64,000 bases of DNA from Bin87 sp963663945 (GTDB lineage: Bacteria > Chloroflexota > Dehalococcoidia > Lucifugimonadales > UBA3495): contig OY760687.1 in assembly GCA_963663945.1 (NCBI GenBank), positions 3,596,001 through 3,660,000 of the forward strand, given 5' to 3'. The position numbers and the translations under genes were made by a program. Below are positions 1-8,513 of this stretch, one piece after another. The notes beneath the pieces were generated by a model. That model saw nothing but the letters and a program-made list of their open reading frames with translations. It made no database searches and was not told the origin of the DNA. How positions within the stretch are numbered: the first letter of the stretch is position 1; each line of letters opens with the position of its first letter.

Positions 1-61
1 CCGAGGCAGAGACGCTCAGCCATCTGATCCCTGGTGCGTGGCCGTCGGATCCCAGGCGTTT

Positions 62-778
62 TTACAGCCCGTCGTTGCGGTTCTCGGCGGTGCGCGCGAG
101 CCATTCCTCCCGGTCCGCGATATCCCGGTCCCGCAGCAACCGGTTGAATATTACTGTACCCCACGCTACATCCGCTGGAGCCGGCTGCCCGTTGGACACG
201 AGCCGCTTGGCCAGGATCAGGACCGCTCCGCCCGCCGCGAACACTGCCAACTGCTCGTTCCCACCGACCAGCAGCCAGCGCTCGGGCCAGGCCATAGCCA
301 ACAACGGCAGCGCGATCATCACCGCCAGCATCCACTCCGCAGATCGCCGCGTCACCCGCCAGCCCAATACGTAAAGCGCTAAACCTGCGGCAAAAAACGG
401 CGGCGAGAAGCCCAGGATACCCCCGGCCCAGGCTCCCACGCTTCGGCCGCCCGTAAAGCGCAGGAACGGCGACCAGTTGTTGCCCAAAATGGTGAACAAC
501 GGAGTCAGCGTCAACCACCAGGCCAGGTCTGCCAGACCCAGGGCGTACTGTCCAATCAGGACCGGCCCGGCGCCGCGTCCCATGTCGATGGCGGCGATCG
601 GCAACCACCACTTCTTTCCCATCTGGCTGGCGAAATTGCTCGCCCCCACGTTGCCGCTGCCGTGCTGCCTCAGGTCGATTCCTCCCAGCGCTCGCGCCAG
701 CAGATACGACATCGGCATGGCTCCGATCAGGTACGCCACGGCCCACAGGCCGATCAGGGTCGCCGCATCGCCCGACAT
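62..778 (-). CDS. plsY: Glycerol-3-phosphate acyltransferase PlsY
   Basis: This 238-residue polytopic membrane protein matches the PlsY family, which transfers an acyl group from acyl-phosphate to glycerol-3-phosphate in the first step of phospholipid synthesis. The first signature loop is clear (GSGNVGASNF, near residues 40-49). A second glycine-rich loop reads GGRSVGAWAGG (near 110), where canonical PlsY has GGKG. Hydrophobic segments cover residues 8-28 and most of 60-190. The C-terminal hydrophilic tail of about 35 residues is longer than usual. It is the last gene of a minus-strand cluster rny-ymdB-PHP-plsY, 42 bp after the PHP gene. The family call is firm; full activity is inferred because the GGKG lysine is replaced by arginine. 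Confidence 0.85.
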   Translation of the reverse strand: MSGDAATLIGLWAVAYLIGAMPMSYLLARALGGIDLRQHGSGNVGASNFASQMGKKWWLPIAAIDMGRGAGPVLIGQYALGLADLAWWLTLTPLFTILGNNWSPFLRFTGGRSVGAWAGGILGFSPPFFAAGLALYVLGWRVTRRSAEWMLAVMIALPLLAMAWPERWLLVGGNEQLAVFAAGGAVLILAKRLVSNGQPAPADVAWGTVIFNRLLRDRDIADREEWLARTAENRNDGL

Positions 779-820
779 GCTGGCAACTCCATAGTCGCCA
801 CGTTTAGCGCCGGTCGTTCT

Positions 821-1693
821 TTACCGGCGCGACGCCAGCCGCCGGGCGGCTTCCTCCAGTCGCTCCACCGTTTCCATGGGCGGCCCGTTGACGCCGGGCA
901 GCGGCTCGCGCGAGTTGCCGCTGTGGTGATAATCGCTGCCGCCGCACGGGATCAGGTCGTATGCCCGCGCCACGTCGGCCAGCCAGTCCACCGTGGCCTC
1001 GTCGTACATCGAGTAATGCACTTCCATCCCGTGCAGGCCGGCGGCTTTCAGTTCCTCCACCGTCTCGATGAGCGATTGTTCCGGCTCGGGCTCGTTGCCC
1101 CGCCGCTCGAACCAGGGGTGGGCGAACACGGCCACGCCCCCCCTGTCATTCAGCAGTTTCACCGCGTCCGGCGGCGTGAGCTTGGACCGTTCGACGTAGG
1201 CCTTGCCGTTCCGTCCCAGGTATTCCCGGAAAGCGTCCGACGGCTCGGCAAAATAACCTTTTTCGACCAGTGCCTGCGCGATGTGCGGCCGCCCCACCGA
1301 GGCGTCGCCGGCTATCTCCAGCACCCGCTCCCATTCGATGTGCAGACCGAACTCCGCGAGCTTCTGGACCATGCCTTCGCCGCGCGCCAGCCGGCCCTCG
1401 CGGAACCCGGCCAGCGTCTCCTGGAAGCCGGCGTCGGCCACGTCCATGAAGTAGCCGAGCATGTGCACTTCGCCGCCCGGCACGTCGCAGCTGAGCTCGA
1501 TGCCGGGGATCAGTCGCATGCCGGGGATGCGGTCCACGGCCCGTTGCGCTTCTTCCAGCCCTGCCGTCGTGTCGTGATCGCTCACTGATATCGTGCGCAA
1601 TCCCTTGGAAGCGGTCAGTTCCACCAACTCGGTTGGCGTCAACCGCCCGTCCGACGCGGTGGTGTGCAGGTGCAGGTCAACAGAAATTGCCAT
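821..1693 (-). CDS. PHP-domain phosphoesterase (TrpH/YciV-like)
   Basis: A 290-residue PHP-domain metallohydrolase. The metal-binding motifs are visible in order: H8-x-H10 followed by D15, then SDHD (D39-H40-D41), a HPWFERR histidine near 192, and a GGSDYHH motif near 252-257. Stand-alone PHP proteins of this size are mostly 3',5'-nucleotide phosphatases or 5'-3' oligoribonucleotide exonucleases (RNase AM/YciV, formerly TrpH). A role in degrading RNA fragments fits its place 33 bp downstream of ymdB and near rny. The substrate cannot be told from sequence alone. Confidence 0.85.
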   Translation of the reverse strand: MAISVDLHLHTTASDGRLTPTELVELTASKGLRTISVSDHDTTAGLEEAQRAVDRIPGMRLIPGIELSCDVPGGEVHMLGYFMDVADAGFQETLAGFREGRLARGEGMVQKLAEFGLHIEWERVLEIAGDASVGRPHIAQALVEKGYFAEPSDAFREYLGRNGKAYVERSKLTPPDAVKLLNDRGGVAVFAHPWFERRGNEPEPEQSLIETVEELKAAGLHGMEVHYSMYDEATVDWLADVARAYDLIPCGGSDYHHSGNSREPLPGVNGPPMETVERLEEAARRLASRR

Positions 1694-1726
1694 CAGGTCT
1701 CCCCGTATCCGTGGATGTTTTGGTTG

Positions 1727-2503
1727 TTATTCGTCTATCCGGCGGTCGATGCGCACGATGTCGGTGGCGTGGCCGGTGGCGTCGTCGATGTCGATCAGCA
1801 CGGAGTTCAGGATGCAGGCGCCTTTGGCCGGTTCGAACCGCTGGGGGAGGCCGGTCCGGAAGCGCTCCAGCACCGGCGCGACCTCCGTGCCGATGACGGA
1901 GTCCTGGGGACCCGTCATTCCGAGGTCGCTGACGTAGGCAGTGCCTCCCGGCATGATGCGCGCGTCGGCTGTCGCCACGTGGGTGTGCGTGCCCACCACC
2001 GCGCTCACCCTGCCATCCAGGTACCAGGCCAGACCCTGCTTTTCCGAGGTTGCCTCGGCGTGAAAGTCCACCACCACCGTTTTCGGCGCGAACCCCAGCT
2101 CGCTTTCCGCCTCCGCCAGCCGCTTGTCGGCCTCGCGGAAGGGGCAGTCGATGGGCGGCATGAACACCCGTCCCTGCAGGTTCATCACCATGACGTCGCC
2201 GAACATCATCCAGCCCCGTCCGGGCGCGCCGTAGTAGTTCGCCGGCCGGAGCAGAGGCAACTCCTCCATGTGGGGCAGAATATCCTTCTTGTCCCAGATG
2301 TGGTTGCCCGACGTCATCACGTCGACGCCGGCCTGCAACAGGGCGTTGGCGGTCTTGAGGGTCAGGCCGAACCCGCCGGCGGTGTTCTCCGCGTTGGCGG
2401 TGACCAGGTCGATGTCCAGTTCCTGTCGCAGTGCGGGCAGCAATCGGGAGAGGGCGCTGCGGCCCGGTTTGCCGATTATGTCCCCAATCATCAACACTCG
2501 CAT
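1727..2503 (-). CDS. ymdB: YmdB-family metallophosphoesterase (TIGR00282)
   Basis: A 258-residue calcineurin-like phosphoesterase of the YmdB/TIGR00282 family, reported in Bacillus to hydrolyse 2',3'-cyclic mononucleotides and to affect biofilm decisions. Metal ligands are visible: D8 in GDIIGKPG, E39-N40 in NAENTAGG, N67-H68 in SGNHIWDKKD, a His in DFHAEATSEK near 148, and the pair in GTHTHVATAD near 171-173. The length is typical. It follows rny on the same strand, a conserved pairing in Firmicutes and related phyla, with a hairpin in the 82-bp gap. Confidence 0.9.
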   Translation of the reverse strand: MRVLMIGDIIGKPGRSALSRLLPALRQELDIDLVTANAENTAGGFGLTLKTANALLQAGVDVMTSGNHIWDKKDILPHMEELPLLRPANYYGAPGRGWMMFGDVMVMNLQGRVFMPPIDCPFREADKRLAEAESELGFAPKTVVVDFHAEATSEKQGLAWYLDGRVSAVVGTHTHVATADARIMPGGTAYVSDLGMTGPQDSVIGTEVAPVLERFRTGLPQRFEPAKGACILNSVLIDIDDATGHATDIVRIDRRIDE

Positions 2504-2530
2504 AACATGATCCTCAAAGGGGCACGCTGT

Positions 2531-2555
2531 AAGGGGCGACGCACGGTCGCCCCTT
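2531..2555. terminator. Hairpin between rny and ymdB
   Basis: A perfect 10-bp inverted repeat (AAGGGGCGAC / GTCGCCCCTT, 5-nt loop) lies between the stop of rny and the start of ymdB. No T-run follows on the minus strand, so it may attenuate, stop or process the transcript. A closely similar stem occurs at 62603-62625. Confidence 0.5.
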
Positions 2556-2585
2556 TTGGTCCCTTCGTTACTCCCAACCGGGTGG

Positions 2586-4118
2586 TTATCTCGCGATGCT
2601 TTCCTCGCGGGTCTCGCGGATTACCGTAACCTTGATCTGGCCGGGGAACTGCAGGTCCTTGGAGACCTTGCCCGCGATGTTCCTGGCCAGGCTGGCGCAG
2701 GCCACGTCATCCACGTCGGTGGGGCTGACCATCACGCGAACCTCACGGCCCGCCTGGATGGCAAACGCCCGCTGCACTCCGTCGAAGCTGTAGGCGGTGT
2801 CCTCCAACTCGCGAAGCCGCCTCGTGTACTGCTCGATGGATTCCTTGCGCGCGCCAGGGCGGGCGGCGCTGATCCCGTCGGCGGCAGCGACCAGGAACGA
2901 CTCGATGCTGGTGTGGTCGTCGTCGTGGTGCTCCAGGACGCAGTTGCAGACCAGGGACCCGACGCCGTTGCGCGTGGTCAGGTCGTAGCCGATCTCGGCG
3001 TGCGGCCCGGGTATTTCGTGGGTCAATGCCTTGCCGATGTCGTGGAGCAGGCCGCCGGCACGCGCCGTCTGCACGTTCGCGCCCACCTCGGACGCCAGCA
3101 TTCCGGCCAGCAGCCCCACCTCGATGGAGTGTGTGAGCACGTTTTCGCCGTAGCTGTAGCGATACTTGAGCCGCCCCAGCAGCTTGATCAGCTCAGGGTC
3201 CAACCCGCTCACCCCGACCTCAAAGGTGGCCTCTTCGCCGGCGCGCCACATCGTCTCTTCGATGTCGCGTTCCGCGCGGTTGACCGCTTCTTCGATACGG
3301 GTGGGCTGGATTCGTCCGTCCTTCACGAGTTGCGTCATCGCCAGCCTGGCGATCTCCCGGCGCACCGGGTCAAAGCAGGACAGCGTTACAATTCCGGGCG
3401 TGTCGTCGACGATGATGTCCACGCCGGTGTGGGCCTCAAGAGCCCGTATGTTACGTCCTTCGCGGCCGATGAGACGACCCTTCATCTCATCGTTGGGCAG
3501 GGAAACAACAGTTGTCGTGCTCTCCGACACTACGTCGGTGGCCAGACGATTTATGGCGAGGGTGAGGATGCGTCGGGCGTTATCGTCCGCCCGGGTTTGG
3601 TGTTCCTTCTCCAACTCATAGTAGCGGCGAGCCAGTTCGTGGGATGCTTCCTCTTCGCCACGCTTCAGCACGATGTCTCGCGCTTGGTCGATGGACAGTG
3701 ATGCGATCCGTTCCAGCTCCCGGTTGTGCTGGTGTTTCAGGTCCTCGGCTTTCTGCAGTTCGGACTTGGCATGCGATTCCCGTGCTTCCAGTTCCGTCTC
3801 TTGCTGGTCCAAAGACTCCAGTTTGCGGTCAAGCTGTTCTTCTCGCTGGATGTAACGGCGTTCCATGCGGTTGAGCTCGCGCCGTTGCTCCGTAATCTCT
3901 TTGTCACCGGCCTCCCGGATGTTCAGCGCCTCTTCCTGCGCCTGCAGGAGGATGTTGCGCTTCTCCTCTTCGGCCTGGGTGAGGGTGTCCGCAGCCTCCT
4001 CGCGGCTGCGTTGAAGTTGGTTTCCGCCTTTCTTGGCCGACAGCAGCAGCCAAACCACCGCTGCTATCCCTGTTGCTAGCCCTGCTGCCGCCAGGACGGC
4101 AAGGACGATTTCTAGCAT
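2586..4118 (-). CDS. rny: Ribonuclease Y
   Basis: The 510-residue protein has the full RNase Y layout. There is an N-terminal membrane anchor (about residues 2-26), a long charged coiled coil (about 35-175), a KH RNA-binding domain (around 205-275, with GRLIGREGRNIRALE), and an HD domain whose metal motif is LLHDIGKALTHE, with a second HH pair in CVLEHHDDDH. RNase Y is the membrane-bound endonuclease that starts mRNA decay in bacteria lacking RNase E. The start is supported by GAGGAGG 5-8 nt upstream and a promoter at 4166-4193. Confidence 0.96.
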   Translation of the reverse strand: MLEIVLAVLAAAGLATGIAAVVWLLLSAKKGGNQLQRSREEAADTLTQAEEEKRNILLQAQEEALNIREAGDKEITEQRRELNRMERRYIQREEQLDRKLESLDQQETELEARESHAKSELQKAEDLKHQHNRELERIASLSIDQARDIVLKRGEEEASHELARRYYELEKEHQTRADDNARRILTLAINRLATDVVSESTTTVVSLPNDEMKGRLIGREGRNIRALEAHTGVDIIVDDTPGIVTLSCFDPVRREIARLAMTQLVKDGRIQPTRIEEAVNRAERDIEETMWRAGEEATFEVGVSGLDPELIKLLGRLKYRYSYGENVLTHSIEVGLLAGMLASEVGANVQTARAGGLLHDIGKALTHEIPGPHAEIGYDLTTRNGVGSLVCNCVLEHHDDDHTSIESFLVAAADGISAARPGARKESIEQYTRRLRELEDTAYSFDGVQRAFAIQAGREVRVMVSPTDVDDVACASLARNIAGKVSKDLQFPGQIKVTVIRETREESIAR

Positions 4119-4165
4119 CAGATCCTCCTCAGTCCGTCTGAGCGTTAGCTCGGGATTTTGCCCTA

Positions 4166-4193
4166 TTCATATCGTAGTGTTGGCCCTAGTCAA
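4166..4193 (-). promoter_or_regulatory. Putative sigma-70 promoter of rny
   Basis: On the minus strand, TTGACT (4193-4188), a 16-nt spacer and TATGAA (4171-4166) lie about 50 nt upstream of the rny start. The orientation and distance fit a promoter for the rny-ymdB cluster. Seen by eye only. Confidence 0.45.
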
Positions 4194-4353
4194 AGTCAAG
4201 AAATGCCTTGCCGCTTTCGCTGTCTCAGTTACCGCCGGTCTTGACTCGAGACCACACTATTGGGCCCTTGGCGCCATCCGGATATCGACGATGCGGCATC
4301 CTGCGTCGCACGTTGTTCCACCATATTCCGGCGATTTCGCAACGTCGTCGGGT

Positions 4354-4362
4354 TGTTATACT
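4354..4362 (+). promoter_or_regulatory. Extended -10 element TGTTATACT
   Basis: An exact TGnTATACT element in the rny/MFS divergent region, about 115 nt upstream of the MFS ATG. The same nonamer precedes fur (38131) and the SDR gene (10899, minus). The rest of 4119-4477 shows no coding signal. Confidence 0.4.
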
Positions 4363-4477
4363 GCACCCCCACGGAAACCCCTTCCGCAAACCCGGGCGGG
4401 ATCAGCGTCGAGCAACCTTGTGAACCGTCTGGGCCATAGTGGAGGCCCATTTCGCATCGCGGGAGCACAACCGGACC

Positions 4478-5716
4478 ATGCAGAACCCAGAAACAGCCCA
4501 ACGACCGGGGGAACCCGCCCCGGTTCTCGGAGGGCGGATCATAATTCCCGGACTCGCCACCGGGCACGTGGTGTTCCACTGGATCGTGCAGAGCTTCGTC
4601 GTTGCGCTGCCCGAGATCCAGCAGACCTTCCAGCTCAGCACGGTCGGTGTCGGCGGGATCATGTCCGCGCGCGAGTTGGCCTCCGGACTGGTTGCCCTGC
4701 CCGCTGGCGTGGTAGTAGACATCCTCCGGCGATATTGGGGACCGCTACTGGGAGCATGCCTGGCTGTCGCGGCCCTGGGCTGCCTGGCCATGGGTATCTC
4801 GCCGGTATATCCGCTGCTTCTGGTTGGCATGGGGGTGGTGGCGATCTCCCACTCCATATGGCACCTGCCGGCCTCGGCGTCGCTTTCGCACCATTTCCCG
4901 GAGCGACGTGGGATCGCCCTGTCCGCCCACGGAGTCGGCGGAAGCGTGGGCGACGTGGCTGGACCGGTGGCCACCGGGGCGTTGCTGGCGTTTTTGTCCT
5001 GGCGGGAATTGCTCAGTGTGTACGCGATAGTCCCGCTCTTCCTGGCCGCGTGCGCCATCTGGTCCCTGCGCAACATCGGTCGAGGCCGGGACGAACCCGT
5101 CGTTACGCTGTCGGAACGCGTGGATGCGACCGGCAGCCTGCTGAAGACGCCGGCCCTCTGGGTACTGACCGTGGTCCGCGGTTTGCGCAGCATGGCGCTG
5201 GTGGCGCTGGTCACGATCCTGCCCCTGTATCTGGGGAACGACCTGGATATGGGCCCAGCGTCCCGGGGTTTCCACATCGGGATGCTGATCGCCGTGGGGT
5301 TGGTGGCCAAGCCGGCCGCCGGCGCGCTGTCCGACCGATTTGGACGCAAGCAGTTGCTGGTGCCGGGACTGGTCTGGTCCTGCCTGGCGACTCTCGCCCT
5401 GACGGTGTTCGACACCGGGATCGAACTCACCATAGTGATCGCGCTGCTGGGGCTGTTTCTCTATCCCGACCAGCCGATCTTGACCGCCGCGGTTTTCGAT
5501 GTAGTGGGAAGGGACGTGGCATCCACCGGCCTGGGCGTGGTGCAATCGTTCGCCTTCCTGATGTCGGTGGCATCTCCGCTCATCGCGGGAGCGCTGTACG
5601 AGAGCTTCGGATTCGAGGCTGCCATCTACTACATCGGAGCGCTGTTCGCGGTGGCGGCGGTAATGTTCCTGGCGCTGCCCCTCTCGCGGAAGGACGCGGC
5701 ACTGGTTGCGGAGTGA
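4478..5716 (+). CDS. MFS transporter
   Basis: A major facilitator superfamily permease of about 412 residues with about 12 hydrophobic segments. The loop 2-3 motif is degenerate, but a cytoplasmic DRFGRKQLL motif (the loop 8-9 copy) is clear near residue 290. The substrate is unknown. I chose ATG 4478, preceded by GGGAG at 12 nt. A GTG at 4439 would add 13 residues but has no ribosome binding site. It is transcribed away from rny and ends before a strong hairpin shared with the converging gene. Confidence 0.8.
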   Translation: MQNPETAQRPGEPAPVLGGRIIIPGLATGHVVFHWIVQSFVVALPEIQQTFQLSTVGVGGIMSARELASGLVALPAGVVVDILRRYWGPLLGACLAVAALGCLAMGISPVYPLLLVGMGVVAISHSIWHLPASASLSHHFPERRGIALSAHGVGGSVGDVAGPVATGALLAFLSWRELLSVYAIVPLFLAACAIWSLRNIGRGRDEPVVTLSERVDATGSLLKTPALWVLTVVRGLRSMALVALVTILPLYLGNDLDMGPASRGFHIGMLIAVGLVAKPAAGALSDRFGRKQLLVPGLVWSCLATLALTVFDTGIELTIVIALLGLFLYPDQPILTAAVFDVVGRDVASTGLGVVQSFAFLMSVASPLIAGALYESFGFEAAIYYIGALFAVAAVMFLALPLSRKDAALVAE

Positions 5717-5774
5717 CGCCGCCGACCGGCGGTGGCTTGCGGCGCCGAACCAGAAAGGCGGGTGAGGCATCAAG

Positions 5775-5807
5775 CGGGCCAACGGACATCCAGCGTCCGT
5801 TGGCCCG
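5775..5807. terminator. Bidirectional hairpin terminator between converging genes
   Basis: A perfect 12-bp stem (CGGGCCAACGGA / TCCGTTGGCCCG, 9-nt loop) lies between the converging MFS gene and the exported protein gene. It is very stable, but no real T-run follows. Confidence 0.65.
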
Positions 5808-5839
5808 TTCGTGGCCCGATGATTGCGCGGCGGTTTCGC

Positions 5840-6610
5840 CTATTGCAGCGCCACCGTGTTGCAAATCGGGCCTGGGCTGGGATCAGGCTCCGGCAGCTCC
5901 ATCAGCGCAATTGGCATGATTGCGCCTTCTTCCCAGCCCAGGCTCTGCTCCAGTGTCCAGGCATGTATGTTCCGACGAGCGCCGAGCCGGCGCGAATCCG
6001 ACACGTTGAACTGGTCGTCTTCGACTTGTAGAACCAGGTCGTCCGGCAGTCGCTCGCCCGCTTCAAACACCAACTGGCGGAAATTGTCGCCGAACTGCTG
6101 CTCGAACACGGAGCTCACTTCGTAATCCATGCCGTTGACCGTGAACGTCGTGTCGTCCAGGCTTCCCTGGTATTCGGACCCCTGCGGGAAATAGCCGGTG
6201 TACACCTGGATGGGGTTCCCCGAGTCGGCGGTCCGGCCCACCGTCAGGGCGGCGGCCCATACCTCTGTCATTTCGGAATCGTTCGCGGGGTCGGGCATCA
6301 TGGAACCCGGGCCAACGGCGTGTTCCATTTCGGCTGTCCATACTTCGGCCATGCCGTGGTCGCCGGAAATGGCGGGAGCCTCGCAGAAATTATCCAGCTC
6401 CAATTCGCCGCCGCCGTCGACTGGCATCTGCTTCGGCTCGTGGTCGTGTTGGAGTTGCGTCGCAGCGTCGACGCCTTCGACTTGCAAATTGGTGACCACC
6501 ACCAGGGCCAACGCCAGCGCAAGGGTCCACAGGATTATCGTCCTGAATGTTATCCACCGTATCGGCTGGTATCCGCGCCGTCCGTCCCGCTTCATTATCC
6601 GCGGAATCAT
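5840..6610 (-). CDS. Membrane-anchored protein with one Fn3-like beta repeat
   Basis: A 256-residue protein with a basic N-terminus and one hydrophobic segment (about residues 22-42), so it is probably exported and anchored. The second half (about 115-250) follows a repeat I recognise from large surface proteins of Chloroflexota and Actinobacteria, often annotated as Fn3-associated. Its features are W-A-A-L-TVG near the start, a GYF segment, G-LDDTTFTVNG, RQLVFEAGERLPDDLVLQV, then IHAWTL and LGWEEG. Here there is a single copy on a small protein, with no partner domain. The region between (about 45-115) is acidic and unrecognised. The start has GGAGG 5 nt upstream. Function unknown; an extracellular binding or structural role is inferred. 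Confidence 0.7.
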   Translation of the reverse strand: MIPRIMKRDGRRGYQPIRWITFRTIILWTLALALALVVVTNLQVEGVDAATQLQHDHEPKQMPVDGGGELELDNFCEAPAISGDHGMAEVWTAEMEHAVGPGSMMPDPANDSEMTEVWAAALTVGRTADSGNPIQVYTGYFPQGSEYQGSLDDTTFTVNGMDYEVSSVFEQQFGDNFRQLVFEAGERLPDDLVLQVEDDQFNVSDSRRLGARRNIHAWTLEQSLGWEEGAIMPIALMELPEPDPSPGPICNTVALQ

Positions 6611-6879
6611 CGTATCCTCCTTGTTTGTAAGTTATCTCGGGCGCCCGTTTCCCGATTGGGCATCTTATGAGTGAATACTGATTATTAGTTATACAGATAA
6701 TATATATCGCGTCAGTCCGCCTGTCAATGGTTCATTTGCAACCCGGATCAAGGGCTGAGTGAAGCTCCAGAGCGCCGACGATGCGCCCCCCGCGCTTATT
6801 GACCAGTTCCGACCCTTGCAAGTACCATAAGAGGCCGGGCGGGGTTCCATCCCCGTCCCATCACACTGCGGGGGTTGAA

Positions 6880-7134
6880 ATGAGTTCGAGTTACATCGGC
6901 AAGGTTGACAAAGCGCGCAGGTACGCCGAGGAGCCGGAGCGGGTGAACATCCACACCTTCGAGGCTTCGTTCATCGGCAACCACAATACCTACCGGGTCG
7001 CCTACCGCGACGGAGACTGGAACTGCGAGTGCGCCTTCTTCGCGACCCGACGGGTGTGCAGCCACACCATGGCCTTGCAGCGTATGCTCGACGAGATGCT
7101 CGCCGGACAAACCGCCGAAGCCGCCGCCGACTAG
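6880..7134 (+). CDS. Small SWIM zinc-finger protein
   Basis: An 84-residue protein carrying a SWIM-type zinc finger, CxCx(n)CxH, in CECAFFATRRVCSHTMAL near residues 51-68. SWIM fingers bind DNA or proteins. Small stand-alone copies occur in bacteria and archaea without a settled function. I chose ATG 6880, preceded by GGGGG at about 6 nt, because the upstream extension to 6781 is Pro/His/Arg-rich and lacks a ribosome binding site. It converges on fabF, with a hairpin between. Confidence 0.7.
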   Translation: MSSSYIGKVDKARRYAEEPERVNIHTFEASFIGNHNTYRVAYRDGDWNCECAFFATRRVCSHTMALQRMLDEMLAGQTAEAAAD

Positions 7135-7169
7135 CCGGCAGTCTTCGCCAAATACCCCAACAAGCTTTC

Positions 7170-7203
7170 CGCCGGCGCCACCCAAACGCGCCGGCGCATT
7201 TAT
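7170..7203. terminator. Hairpin terminator between SWIM gene and fabF
   Basis: A 9-bp stem (CGCCGGCGC / GCGCCGGCG, 9-nt loop) followed on the plus strand by CATTTATT, located between two converging genes. Confidence 0.6.
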
Positions 7204-7225
7204 TGCCCCGGCGCCAGACGCGGGA

Positions 7226-8485
7226 TCACTCTTCCCAGCGCCGGAATACCAGGCAGGCGTTCTGCCCGCCGAACCCGAAGGCGTTGGACAGCACCACGCT
7301 AACCTCGGCCGCCCGCGACTCGTTGGGCACGTAGTCCAGGTCGCAGTCGGGATCCGGAGACTCCTGGTTCACCGTGGGGTGGATTCGCTGGTCGGTGATG
7401 GTCTTGACGCAGGCCACGGCTTCCAGCGCGCCCGAGGCGCCCAGCGCGTGCCCGATCATCCCCTTCGTGCTGCTGATGGGGACCTGGTAGGCCGAGTCCC
7501 CGAACAGCCGCTTGATGGCGACCGTCTCCACCGCGTCGTTCAGCGGCGTCGACGTCCCGTGGGCGTTGATGTAGTCAACATCGCCGATACCCAGCCCCGC
7601 GTCGGCCAGCGCTCCGGCCATGGCGCGCGCTGCGCTTTCACCGGTCTCCTGCGGCTGCACCAGGTGTCCCGCGTCCGATGTCGCGCCGAACCCCACGACC
7701 TCGCAGATGATGTTCGCGCCCCGGGCCCGGGCGCGCTCCAACTCCTCCAGCACCAGGATGCCCGAACCTTCTGCCGGCACGAATCCGTCGCGTTCGGCGT
7801 CGAAGGGCCGGCTGGCCCGCTGCGGGTCGTCGTTGCGCGTGCTGAGCGCCCGCATCACGGCGAATCCCGCCAGCCCAAGCTGGCTGATGCCGGCCTCAGC
7901 GCCGCCGGTGACCATGGCGTCAGCCACGCCGTAGCGTATCGCCTGCAGGGCCTCGCCGATGGCGTTGTTGGACGCCGCGCACGCTGTGGTCGCCGTGGAG
8001 TTGTAGCCCCGTGCTCCCACGTACTGGCTCACGTTGGCCGCCGCCATGTTGGGCAGCACCATGGGGAAAAAGAACGGCGACATCCGCATCCCGCCCCGGT
8101 CGGCCAGGATCCGGCAGTTCTCCTCCAGCGTGGGGAAGCCGCCGTTGCCGTTGCCCAGCAGCACGCCGACGCGGTACGGGTCCTCCTGCGCCATGTCCAG
8201 TTTGGCGTCAGCGACGGCCTGTAGCGCTGCTGCCACCGCCATCTGCGAGAACCGGGCCATGCGGCGGGCCTCGCGCCGGTCGATGTAGTTGGTGGCGTCG
8301 AAGTCGTCGGCCTGCCCGGCGATCTGGCAGGGGTAATCCGTGGGGTCGCACAGGGTCATCGGGCCGATGCCCGACACGCCGGCCACCAGGTTGTCCCAGA
8401 ACTGGTCCGCGCTGAGGCCCAGCGGGGTGATTGCCCCCAGGCCGGTTACCACCACTCGCCGCCGCCCGTTTTCGGTGTGCATCAT
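7226..8485 (-). CDS. fabF: 3-oxoacyl-ACP synthase II
   Basis: A 419-residue beta-ketoacyl-ACP synthase that condenses malonyl-ACP with a growing acyl chain. The Cys-His-His triad is visible: C169 in TTACAASNNA, a His in NAHGTSTPLND and a His in STKGMIGHALGASGA. Length and the closing FGFGGQNACLVF motif fit FabF rather than FabB or FabH. It sits 28 bp after folC. A consensus extended -10 lies in that gap, 7 nt from the ATG, so the gene probably also has its own leaderless transcript. A second ATG lies immediately in frame at 8482. Confidence 0.95.
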   Translation of the reverse strand: MMHTENGRRRVVVTGLGAITPLGLSADQFWDNLVAGVSGIGPMTLCDPTDYPCQIAGQADDFDATNYIDRREARRMARFSQMAVAAALQAVADAKLDMAQEDPYRVGVLLGNGNGGFPTLEENCRILADRGGMRMSPFFFPMVLPNMAAANVSQYVGARGYNSTATTACAASNNAIGEALQAIRYGVADAMVTGGAEAGISQLGLAGFAVMRALSTRNDDPQRASRPFDAERDGFVPAEGSGILVLEELERARARGANIICEVVGFGATSDAGHLVQPQETGESAARAMAGALADAGLGIGDVDYINAHGTSTPLNDAVETVAIKRLFGDSAYQVPISSTKGMIGHALGASGALEAVACVKTITDQRIHPTVNQESPDPDCDLDYVPNESRAAEVSVVLSNAFGFGGQNACLVFRRWEE

Positions 8486-8492
8486 GGCGACA

Positions 8493-8501
8493 ATTGTAGC
8501 A
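8493..8501 (-). promoter_or_regulatory. Extended -10 (TGCTACAAT) giving a leaderless fabF mRNA
   Basis: On the minus strand TGCTACAAT ends 7 nt before the A of the fabF ATG, so transcription would start at or next to the start codon. No Shine-Dalgarno sequence fits between. Confidence 0.55.
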
Positions 8502-8513
8502 GTCGGGTTCGGT

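Noticed and set aside
4033..5919. A 628-residue plus-strand frame overlapping rny's end and the MFS gene
   Set aside because: Out of frame with the MFS protein; Arg/Gly/Pro-rich low-complexity translation and no ribosome binding site.
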